NCBI GenBank assembly: GCA_050292445.1
Contig: JBNKLQ010000019.1
Span: 1-37,845, forward strand
DNA: 37,845 nt
Reading direction: 5' to 3'
DNA from: Leptofilum sp050292445
GTDB lineage: Bacteria > Chloroflexota > Anaerolineae > Promineifilales > Promineifilaceae
The translations under genes and the position numbers were made by a program. The notes under the pieces are model-generated. The model saw nothing but the letters and a program-made list of their open reading frames with translations, had not been told where the DNA came from and did no database searches. Positions 25,641 to 32,726 of this stretch are shown one piece after another; the first letter of the stretch is position 1, and each line of letters opens with the position of its first letter.

Positions 25641-26480
25641 GTGAATATCCTACCAAAAACTCAAACACATTTGCCTAACTCACTTCCCGGCGCAACAACC
25701 AAACCTGTGAACATTACGTCGCAATTTGCCGTGGGTAGCAGCAATGTGGTGTTGATGGCTGGTCCCTGCTCCGTAGAAAGCTATGCCCAAACGCGCGCTG
25801 CGGCCGAAGCAGTAGCCCGCGTGGGAGGCCACGTGCTGCGGGGTGGAGCCTTTAAGCCACGCACCTCCCCGGACAGCTTCCAGGGATTAGGCCAGGAAGG
25901 GCTGGAAATTCTGCGTGACGTAGCCGATGAGTTTGGCCTGCTAGTCATCACTGAGGCGTTGGCGGTGGAGCATGTACCGCTGGTAGCGCGTTATGCCGAC
26001 ATTATCCAGCTGGGCAGCCGCAACATGCAGCATTATCCGCTGCTGTGGGCCGTTGGTGAATTAGAGAAGCCTGTACTGCTAAAGCGCGGCTTTATGTCAA
26101 CTATTGACGAGTGGCTAAAAGCGGCGGAACACATTAGCAGCCGAGGCAACACAAACATCATGCTGTGTGAACGAGGCATCCGCACATTCGAGACAGCGAC
26201 TCGCAATACGCTGGACACCAATGCCATCGCCCTGGCCAAACAGCTCTGCCCCTACCCCGTCATTGCCGATCCCAGCCATGCCACCGGCCGGGCTGACCTG
26301 GTTTTGCCCGCCGCTCGTGCCGCCATCGCCGCCGGAGCCGATGGCCTGCTGGTAGAATTTCATCCCGATCCGGCCAACGCCCTTTCTGATGGCCAGCAAT
26401 CGCTACCGCTGACGGCCCTGCCCCATTTTGTTAATGAGGTAGGGAAGATTACGGCCGTATTTGGTCGAAAGTTTATCTAA
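25641..26480 (+). CDS. aroF: DAHP synthase (3-deoxy-7-phosphoheptulonate synthase), short form
   Basis: The first enzyme of the shikimate pathway, joining phosphoenolpyruvate and erythrose 4-phosphate. Type I-beta motifs are all present: LMAGPCSVES (metal Cys), LRGGAFKPRTSP, LLKRGF, IMLCERGIRTF, the metal His in DPSHATGR and VEFHPDP. GTG at 25641, with AAGGA five bases upstream, is preferred over an in-frame TTG at 25575, giving 279 residues. The N-terminal ACT/ferredoxin-like regulatory domain of the longer (~340-residue) I-beta enzymes is absent, so this form is probably not feedback-inhibited through such a domain. It lies 26 bases before the YqaA-like gene. Confidence 0.93.
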   Translation: MNILPKTQTHLPNSLPGATTKPVNITSQFAVGSSNVVLMAGPCSVESYAQTRAAAEAVARVGGHVLRGGAFKPRTSPDSFQGLGQEGLEILRDVADEFGLLVITEALAVEHVPLVARYADIIQLGSRNMQHYPLLWAVGELEKPVLLKRGFMSTIDEWLKAAEHISSRGNTNIMLCERGIRTFETATRNTLDTNAIALAKQLCPYPVIADPSHATGRADLVLPAARAAIAAGADGLLVEFHPDPANALSDGQQSLPLTALPHFVNEVGKITAVFGRKFI

Positions 26481-26506
26481 AAATCAACGTGCCATGTTGA
26501 GGCTAA

Positions 26507-26959
26507 ATGTTCGATTTTCTTTTCAGCCTGGGCTACGCTGGGCTGTTTATCATCAGCTTTCTCTCAGCTTCACTAGTGCCTTTGGCCTCTGAGTTTTTTG
26601 TAGTGGGCATGCCACCGCTAGGGTACAATGTCTGGCTAGTCATCTTGGTAGCCACCTTAGGCAGCTACAGTGGTTCTTTGCTCAACTACATGGTTGGCAA
26701 AAAAGGTACCGATTTCGTCCTGGGGCGTTACGTCAAGATTAACCCCAAAACCTGGGCAAGAGCGGAACGATTTTACAAGCGGTGGGGACCGGTAGCCCTC
26801 TTTTTTTCCTGGGTTCCCTTTATTGGCGATCCGTTAACGGCCGTTGCTGGTGCCCTCAACATGCATTTAGGTATCTTCAGCTTTTGGGTATTGTTTGGCA
26901 AAACGTTGCGCTATTTGGTACTGCTCGGCATCGCTTCCCGCTTCCTGGATATGTTTTAA
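26507..26959 (+). CDS. YqaA-like membrane protein (DedA/VTT superfamily)
   Basis: A 150-residue integral membrane protein with four to five hydrophobic segments. MFDFLFSLGYAGLFIISFLSASLVPLASEFFVVGMP at the start, the GSYSGSLLNYMVGKKG loop and WVPFIGDPLTAVAGALNM are typical of the YqaA branch of the VTT/DedA fold, whose members move lipids or keep membrane potential. The substrate is unknown. GAGG precedes the ATG. It lies directly after the DAHP synthase gene and may share its transcript. Confidence 0.9.
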   Translation: MFDFLFSLGYAGLFIISFLSASLVPLASEFFVVGMPPLGYNVWLVILVATLGSYSGSLLNYMVGKKGTDFVLGRYVKINPKTWARAERFYKRWGPVALFFSWVPFIGDPLTAVAGALNMHLGIFSFWVLFGKTLRYLVLLGIASRFLDMF

Positions 26960-27110
26960 CCAGGATCACTGGTACCTACCAAAACCTCCAATTGACAGAA
27001 AACTGCTAGAATTGGAGCGTCGGCCTGAATTATAATTCCGACAAACAATTTCTATATCTGAATAATTTCAAATGAGGCGACACTGGCTACGCTGAGTCTT
27101 AAAAAGGAAT

Positions 27111-27188
27111 CAGCAGATTTTACAGATTAAGCAGACTTCCCTCTATTTTCTCTGTGGCTCTCTGTATCTACTCTGCGCAACTCTGTGT
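27111..27188. repeat. Degraded dispersed repeats upstream of the cyclase-family gene
   Basis: CAGCAGATTTTACAGATTAA at 27111-27130 and a run of TCTCTGTGGCTCTCTGTAT with ACTCTGCGCAACTCTGTGT at 27149-27188 are eroded copies of two short repeat types that occur in intergenic DNA of many bacteria. They fill most of the 256-base spacer after the YqaA-like gene. No promoter is clear. Confidence 0.5.
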
Positions 27189-27215
27189 CCCTCTTATTTC
27201 AAAAGGAGCAATCTT

Positions 27216-28091
27216 GTGAAATTCATCGATCTGACCATTCCCCTTGGTATTGGTACCCCGCCCTGGCCCACTTATGAACCTCTTCAGGTGAAATATTTTA
27301 AGCGCCTGGCCCCCAACGGAGCCAATGGACAAGTTGTTACCCATAGTAACCATATTGGCACCCACTTGGACGGCGAAATTCACTTTTACACCCCTGGCAA
27401 AGACATCGCCTCGCTGGATTTTGATTTTCTCGCTGGCGAAGCAGCCATCGTTGACCTCAGCGACATCTGCGGCGATTACGATGTGTACACGCCAGCCATG
27501 ATCGAGGAGCGTGTCGAGGTGCGCGAAGGGGACATCCTCATCATCCACACCGGCTACCACCACTTTGGCTGGGACCAGCCGTACGGCAACGAGGTACGCT
27601 ACATGGTGATGCATCCCGGCCCAGATGCGCGGTTTGCTGAGTGGTGCATCGACAAAAAGATTAAGTGGATTGGTGTAGATTGCGGCAGCGCGGATCATCC
27701 GATGAACACCAAAATCCGCGACTGGATGCCAGCCCAGGCGGAAGATGCCGATGCTCATTTCCAGGCAAAGTATGGCAAACCGCTGGCCGAATACTTTACC
27801 AAAGATATGTACCAGATGATGCATTTGTGGATGTTTGACAAGGGCATCATCCATGCCGAGTGTGTGGGGGGCGACATTGATCTGCTGGTCAACCGGAGGG
27901 TGCAGGTGGGCTGCTTCCCCTGGCGATTTGTTGATGGTGAAGCCAGCATCGCCCGCATTGTGGCCATGGTGGACGACGACGAATACGAAGAACTTATGGC
28001 CAAGAAGGCGGCCATGCCCAAAACCAAATTTGGCGACTGCTACGACCCCGTTCATGTGGAACGGCTAGGCGGTCGCGGCTCGGTTTATTAA
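27216..28091 (+). CDS. Cyclase-family (kynurenine formamidase-like) metal hydrolase
   Basis: A 291-residue member of the cyclase family (PF04199). The metal-binding motif HxGTHxD is seen as SNHIGTHLDGEIHF near residue 45, followed by ADHPMNTKIRD and the later DVY/HPG segments of the fold. These enzymes hydrolyse amides such as N-formylkynurenine or act on cyclic imides; the longer, ~290-residue form here is unlike short bacterial KynB (~210), so the substrate is not known. GTG start with AAAGGAG seven bases upstream. No tryptophan-catabolism genes nearby. Confidence 0.87.
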   Translation: MKFIDLTIPLGIGTPPWPTYEPLQVKYFKRLAPNGANGQVVTHSNHIGTHLDGEIHFYTPGKDIASLDFDFLAGEAAIVDLSDICGDYDVYTPAMIEERVEVREGDILIIHTGYHHFGWDQPYGNEVRYMVMHPGPDARFAEWCIDKKIKWIGVDCGSADHPMNTKIRDWMPAQAEDADAHFQAKYGKPLAEYFTKDMYQMMHLWMFDKGIIHAECVGGDIDLLVNRRVQVGCFPWRFVDGEASIARIVAMVDDDEYEELMAKKAAMPKTKFGDCYDPVHVERLGGRGSVY

Positions 28092-28113
28092 CCTAAGTTC
28101 GGCGTTTACAAAA

Positions 28114-28203
28114 CCTGACAGGTCCAGACCATCACTTAATCAGAAATGATATTTTGTGGGCAAAATCCGGTGAGTTTTGCGCAAATTTTGGGGACCTGTC
28201 AGG
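28114..28203. repeat. Inverted-repeat element CCTGACAGGTCC
   Basis: CCTGACAGGTCC (28114-28125) is repeated as GGACCTGTCAGG (28192-28203), a 12-bp stem around 66 bases that contain TTTTGTGGGC and TTTTGCGC tracts. It follows the cyclase-family gene and precedes the TetR promoter. It may be a terminator-like or small non-autonomous repeat. Confidence 0.55.
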
Positions 28204-28267
28204 CTTCACGTATCACATTTCAACCTAGACTCCACAAAATCCGAAAGACCCTGCGCTCTTTTAGATA

Positions 28268-28328
28268 TTGACACCATACCTTTTAGTATGGTACAGTCTG
28301 GCGCAACAAAACATACTAAAAGGTATGG
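28268..28328 (+). promoter_or_regulatory. TetR operon promoter with two inverted-repeat operators
   Basis: TTGACA (28268-28273) and TACAGT (28292-28297) with an 18-base spacer make a promoter. Operator 1 (CCATAC..GTATGG, 28274-28291) fills the spacer exactly. Operator 2 (ACATAC..GTATGG, 28311-28328) overlaps the AAAAGG ribosome site. The six-base centres, CTTTTA and TAAAAG, are reverse complements of each other, so the two sites face opposite ways with centres 37 bp apart. Repression would block both polymerase and early transcription. Confidence 0.85.
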
Positions 28329-28335
28329 AATATCA

Positions 28336-28884
28336 ATGGCAAGAAAAACGAAACGAGATTGGTTTAGGGTCAGTGCCCAAATTCTAGGCAAAGACGGACC
28401 CCAAGGGTTAACGATTGACGCGTTATGTCAACAATTGAAGATGACGAAGGGTTCTTTTTACCATCATTTTGGCAGCTATGATGGATTTAAGCAGCAATTC
28501 CTGGCGTTTTACGAGCAAGAAGGCACGTTAGACATTATTTCACAGCTGGCTAATCTACCTACGCCAAAAGAAAAGTTACACGGGCTGCTAGGCAAGGTAG
28601 TCAATTTTTCCACGAACCTGGCGCAAAATTCAGAGGTGGCGATGCGGGCCTGGGCCTTGCAGGATACGGCCGTTCGCCAAGTTCAATCCCGCGTAGACGG
28701 CCGTCGCCGCGAATATGTAGAGCAGTTGTGTCAAGCCATTACCGGGGACGCTGTGCAAGCCAAAACGATTGCCAATCTCCTTTATGCAGTGCTGGTGGGC
28801 AGTGAGCAAATGCAGCCCCCCATCGTTGGTGAGGAGTTACGGCAGTTATTTATTGAATGTTCGCGTTTCTACAATCTGGATTAA
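28336..28884 (+). CDS. TetR-family repressor
   Basis: A 182-residue regulator. The helix-turn-helix is LTIDALCQQLKMTKGSFYHHFGSYDGFKQQFL (about 25-56), the classic TetR pattern with the Tyr-His-His-Phe recognition helix. The remainder is helical and ligand-binding. ATG at 28336 gives MARKTKRDW, the natural TetR start; longer readings run through the promoter. It is autoregulated by two operators just upstream. The next two genes (flavin-fold oxidase-like and DUF2867) follow on the same strand and are probable targets. The inducer is unknown. Confidence 0.92.
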   Translation: MARKTKRDWFRVSAQILGKDGPQGLTIDALCQQLKMTKGSFYHHFGSYDGFKQQFLAFYEQEGTLDIISQLANLPTPKEKLHGLLGKVVNFSTNLAQNSEVAMRAWALQDTAVRQVQSRVDGRRREYVEQLCQAITGDAVQAKTIANLLYAVLVGSEQMQPPIVGEELRQLFIECSRFYNLD

Positions 28885-29026
28885 TAGAGCGACAAAAAAT
28901 ATCAATCACGCAAGAAACCCATTTTGGTACGACGCACTTCTTCCAGAGAAGTCCGCAAGGCCAAACGTGTTAAAAAGAGCGTCGCACCTCTGGGATGAAT
29001 GGCTGCCAACAAGGAAGATAAAAAGA

Positions 29027-29590
29027 ATGAAGCAATTAAGGAAAATAGTGGTTCGTCGTTTTTTGGATTCATATAAGCAACGCAAATTGCAGAATGCAAA
29101 TGCAACTTTAGCACACAGCTTGACAGCAACGCGCACGCTGTTAAATCATGCCAAATATTGTTTTCTTATCACGCAGGGGAAAGATGGCTATTGTTCTACG
29201 CGGCTTGTTCAACCAATCGTTGATTTGGATGAGATAGTTATTTGGTTTGGCACCCATCCTGGATTGAGAAAGGTAGATGAAATCAAGCAAAATTCTCATG
29301 TGACTCTGGCGTTTGAAAACACACGGGAAGATTCTAGTCTGATACTTTACGGTAAGGCCGAAATTGATACAACCCTTGCCAATCGTAAACGATATTGGAA
29401 ATATGAATGGCGTTTATTTTTCCCCAATGGTCCCCTAAGCGATGATTATGTTGTCATCAGGTTTGAGCCAACCAAAATTGAGCTGATGAACTTTAAAAGA
29501 AACATTGTGCAGGAACCGTTTGGCCTAAGCCCCGTTGTTCTGCAAAAAAGGCACGACCAGTGGCAGATTGCCAAAGGAACTTACTTGTGA
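29027..29590 (+). CDS. Pyridoxamine 5'-phosphate oxidase-fold protein
   Basis: About 187 residues. After a basic N-terminal helix (KQLRKIVVRRFLDSYKQRKL), the split-barrel flavin-binding fold begins at ATRTLLNHAKYCFLITQGKDGYCSTRLVQPI, with IVIWFGTHPGLRKVDEIKQNSHVTLAFEN typical of general stress protein 26-like members. A flavin or F420 cofactor is likely; the substrate is unknown. ATG at 29027 is preferred over in-frame starts that overlap the TetR gene. Its stop overlaps the next start as GTGA, so the two are translationally coupled. Confidence 0.85.
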   Translation: MKQLRKIVVRRFLDSYKQRKLQNANATLAHSLTATRTLLNHAKYCFLITQGKDGYCSTRLVQPIVDLDEIVIWFGTHPGLRKVDEIKQNSHVTLAFENTREDSSLILYGKAEIDTTLANRKRYWKYEWRLFFPNGPLSDDYVVIRFEPTKIELMNFKRNIVQEPFGLSPVVLQKRHDQWQIAKGTYL

Positions 29591-30108
29591 GTAAAAACCC
29601 GCTTTTTACGGCCGTTCCCACCCTCTCCCAACTCATGGAAACCGCCAATCATATTGACATAAAAACAATAAGCGGGGACGTGTCGCTACGAGAATTCATT
29701 GCAGGTATGCTAACCTATTCGCCCATGTGGTTAAAATTTTTGTACGGCGTGCGCTGGTTTTTTGTGCGGCTGCTGGGGATGAAGCAGGAAGGGGTGCCAC
29801 AAGGCCCAAAGATGCGGCCAGAGCATGTCTCTTTTGTGGCTGGCAAACCGGCTCTCTTTTTTACTGTACAAATGGCAAAAGAGGATGCTTACTGGTTTGC
29901 GGCTGCTACCGAATCGCATCTCACAGCCCATTTGGGTGTAATCATAGAGCCAGGCCAGCCCAATCGCTTTCATGTGTTGACAATTGTGCATTACAACCGT
30001 TGGACGGGGCCAGTCTACTTTAATGTGATACGGCCGTTTCACCACCTCGTCGTCAGGCAAATGATGAAAGCGGGGGTCAGGGGGCAGTTAACTTTGCAAA
30101 AATATTAG
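29587..30108 (+). CDS. DUF2867-family protein
   Basis: A 173-residue protein starting at GTG 29587, which overlaps the preceding stop (GTGA). SLREFIAGMLTYSPMWLKFLYGVRWFFVRLLGM, a membrane-associating amphipathic stretch, and the later TAHLGVIIEPGQPNRFHVLTIVHYNRWTGPVYFNVIRPFHHLVVRQMM match DUF2867, a family of unknown biochemistry. It ends the TetR-controlled trio. Its function may be linked to lipid or flavin chemistry, but that is a guess. Confidence 0.8.
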   Translation: MSKNPLFTAVPTLSQLMETANHIDIKTISGDVSLREFIAGMLTYSPMWLKFLYGVRWFFVRLLGMKQEGVPQGPKMRPEHVSFVAGKPALFFTVQMAKEDAYWFAAATESHLTAHLGVIIEPGQPNRFHVLTIVHYNRWTGPVYFNVIRPFHHLVVRQMMKAGVRGQLTLQKY

Positions 30109-30480
30109 GATCTCGTCAGCAACCGCCTTGTTCACCCTCTTGATTCCAGCTAAACTTTCAACATTCATCCCCCTCCACCAACTTGCCTTGACAAGGCATT
30201 AATTATTAAGGCAAAATGAACTAAGTAAGCGGCCAGCAATAACTTCCCTTTGAGTTGGCCGCTTACTGCTAAACCGTCCGTACAATTCCACAGCGCATGT
30301 ATGCACCCTTATTCTGCGAACGGTCACTAAGATAAAAGGCTTCCAGATCGCACAATTCTAAAAGAATTGGCCTGCTTAACAATTCGGAATACGTCTCACC
30401 ACTTATTTAACCAGTATTGTTGAAACAGCACCTTGTGTTTCACAGCCTGTTTCTTTATGGCAACATTCGGTCGATCATCC
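30109..30480. other. Non-coding spacer between TetR operon and CHAT protease gene
   Basis: In this 372-base gap I see an inverted repeat at 30224-30267, a small palindrome GCCTTGACAAGGC at 30185-30197, and no convincing promoter or RNA gene. A TTGACA within the small palindrome (30188-30193) lacks a good -10 at the right distance. The weak ribosome sites for the CHAT gene fall at its right end. Confidence 0.5.
30224..30267. repeat. Perfect 12-bp inverted repeat upstream of the CHAT gene
   Basis: AGTAAGCGGCCA (30224-30235) pairs with TGGCCGCTTACT (30256-30267), loop of 20 bases. It may end the TetR-operon transcript; there is no T-run after it. Confidence 0.6.
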
Positions 30481-32715
30481 ATGAGTGTAGAAAAAGCAAA
30501 AAAATTAATCCACCTGGCCAGAGATAAACAAGACCTTGGGGTTCATGAACAAGCTGCCATACTGTTTGAGCAAGCGATTACGGCACTGGCGCGCCAAAAT
30601 CCAACGCCCCACAAATATCTGGCGATTGCCTTAAATGATCTTGGTCTCCTGCAAAATAGTCTTGGTTCATATACTGAAGCCCTAACAACTTTTTCCAGCG
30701 CATTGCAACATCAAGAACTGATCTTTGCCCAAAATCACCCTGAAATAGCCGCGACCCAAAATAATTTGGGACTGGCTTATAAGCGTTTAAAAAATTTCGC
30801 TAAAGCTGAAGAGCATTACAAAATAGCTGCCGACATTTACCAGGCAAGCGGCAACAATACAGCAGAAGCAGCCTTTAATCTTGGTAATCTTGGCCTGGTT
30901 TACGAGGCTCTAGGCCAGAACCCGAAAGCTTACATTTATCTCACAAATTCTCTGCGTTTAGGGCGGCAAATATTAGGGGATGTTCATCCTCAATTAGCTG
31001 TAACCCTCTATAATTTGGCGGCCTTGTGCACGGCTAAATGGCATGATTCCGATTGCTCACCTTTAGATTTGATGAAAGAGGCAAATGCCGTTGATGATCT
31101 GGTAATCGATCAAGTTTTTTCTCGCAGCTCAGAAACAGAACGCCTGCGCTTTTTGGGAACGCGGTTTCCTCATTACCATATTTTTCTCTCTTTTACCCTT
31201 CACCAAATGCACAATGGAAACTCGGCACCAATTCAGGAAGCGTATGAACTGGTGTTCCGCCGCAAGGGACTTGCAACAGAAATTTCTACGACCAAACAAA
31301 CGGCCGTTTGGCGCAACCAACATCCCGAAGCCGCCGAACTGCTAAACCAATTAAGCTTATTACGCCAGGACATTGCCCAAAAAGCAATCAACCCACTGGT
31401 ACCCTTGGCAACACTTAACCCTTTGCTCCAGTTAAAAGAGTCACTGGAAGCAAAGCTGGCGAGTGTGGTGCCGACTATCACGATTAGTCAGGATTTACAT
31501 CAGGTAAACCAGACGCACATCGCTAACAACCTGCCGGAAAACAGCGCGTTGGTAGAGTTTGTGCGCTTTGAGCCTTACAATTTTACGGCCGTCTTAAACA
31601 ACGGCGACCCCCGTCAACATCCTCCCCGCTATCTCGCTTTTGTTATCCTGGCCGCCCAACCGAACAAAATCCAATTATTCGATCTTGGCCCAGCGGCTTT
31701 GATAGAAAAGCAGGTAAATGACATTTGTTACCGCATGGAACAAGCCGGACGGGAGTCGCATGAAATCGTACCAGATTGGCTCCGTCTCTCTCAATTTGAT
31801 TCCATTTGGACCGCGCTAGGAAAATGTGCAAATGTATTCATCGCCCCTGACGGAGATTTAGCACTTTTATCTTTTGCCATTTTAAAGCAAGAAAACGGCC
31901 GTCATTTGCTAGACGACTACACCATCAGCTACGTCATGACCGGGCGAGATTTCCTTTTCCCTTCGCCAAAGACCCCTAATAATCCTGATGTGTTGCTTGT
32001 GACGAATCCAGATTTTGACTTGGGGCTGCCAGGTACAAGCGCGGCTCCTGCCCCGTTTAAACCCTTGAACACAGCTCCGAAAGTGTGGCGCAAGATTGAG
32101 GATTTACTGGGGACAACATCCATTACGGGGCAAGCAGCTACGGCACAGTTAATCAAAGGGCATCAATCCCCAAGAATAATTCACCTCAACACGCATGGCT
32201 TCTTCTTCCCTTATCAAAATCCCAATGAGGGGCCATCTGACGATTCTGAAAAAGCGGTCCCCATTGGCCTGCAGCGCTTACGCCAAAACAGAAATGCGCT
32301 GCTGCGTGGTGGCCTGGTCTTTGCTGGGGCCAATCGCTGGGCCCGCGGCCTGCCCACAACCGATCCACCAGGCAGCGGCATTTTGACAGCGGAAGAAATT
32401 CGTAACATCAACTTAAACAACACGGAACTGGTTGTGCTTTCCGCCTGTGACACTGGAGTTGGGGATGCCTTAGCTGGTGAAACAGTTTTTGGTTTTCGCC
32501 GGGCTTTTACCATTGCCGGAGCCAAGACCCTTGTAATGAGTCTGTGGAAAATACCAGAAAAGTACACACCAATGCTCATGTACTACTTCTATGATTATTT
32601 GCATGTTGGGCTTCCCCCAGCAGAAGCCCTAAGAAAAGCACAACTTGATCTTAAAAAAGAGGGAGTCAGTGTTTTTGGTTGGGGAGCTTTTATCTGTCAG
32701 GGCAACAATAAGTAA
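30481..32715 (+). CDS. TPR-CHAT caspase-like protease
   Basis: A 744-residue protein (using ATG 30481; ATG 30457 and TTG 30433 are in frame and cannot be excluded since none has a good ribosome site). At least four TPRs occupy about 1-190: LNDLGLLQNSLGSYTEAL, QNNLGLAYKRLKNFAKAEEHY, LGNLGLVYEALGQNPKAYIY and so on. A helical linker with SSETERLRFL follows. The CHAT peptidase (about 470-744) has His572 in RIIHLNTHG and Cys656 in ELVVLSACDTG, so the dyad is intact. It is cytoplasmic. CHAT proteases cut partner proteins when the TPR part is triggered. The only gene in the same transcription unit, 12 bases downstream, encodes a secreted protein of unknown family. Confidence 0.93.
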   Translation: MSVEKAKKLIHLARDKQDLGVHEQAAILFEQAITALARQNPTPHKYLAIALNDLGLLQNSLGSYTEALTTFSSALQHQELIFAQNHPEIAATQNNLGLAYKRLKNFAKAEEHYKIAADIYQASGNNTAEAAFNLGNLGLVYEALGQNPKAYIYLTNSLRLGRQILGDVHPQLAVTLYNLAALCTAKWHDSDCSPLDLMKEANAVDDLVIDQVFSRSSETERLRFLGTRFPHYHIFLSFTLHQMHNGNSAPIQEAYELVFRRKGLATEISTTKQTAVWRNQHPEAAELLNQLSLLRQDIAQKAINPLVPLATLNPLLQLKESLEAKLASVVPTITISQDLHQVNQTHIANNLPENSALVEFVRFEPYNFTAVLNNGDPRQHPPRYLAFVILAAQPNKIQLFDLGPAALIEKQVNDICYRMEQAGRESHEIVPDWLRLSQFDSIWTALGKCANVFIAPDGDLALLSFAILKQENGRHLLDDYTISYVMTGRDFLFPSPKTPNNPDVLLVTNPDFDLGLPGTSAAPAPFKPLNTAPKVWRKIEDLLGTTSITGQAATAQLIKGHQSPRIIHLNTHGFFFPYQNPNEGPSDDSEKAVPIGLQRLRQNRNALLRGGLVFAGANRWARGLPTTDPPGSGILTAEEIRNINLNNTELVVLSACDTGVGDALAGETVFGFRRAFTIAGAKTLVMSLWKIPEKYTPMLMYYFYDYLHVGLPPAEALRKAQLDLKKEGVSVFGWGAFICQGNNK

Positions 32716-32726
32716 CGGAGGGAAAA

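Noticed and set aside
27168..28055. Long - strand open frame opposite the cyclase-family gene
   Set aside because: Shadow of a gene with an intact metal motif on the + strand.
28769..29026. Longer N terminus for the pyridoxamine oxidase-fold gene
   Set aside because: It overlaps the TetR gene in another frame and adds residues unlike the family; ATG 29027 fits better.
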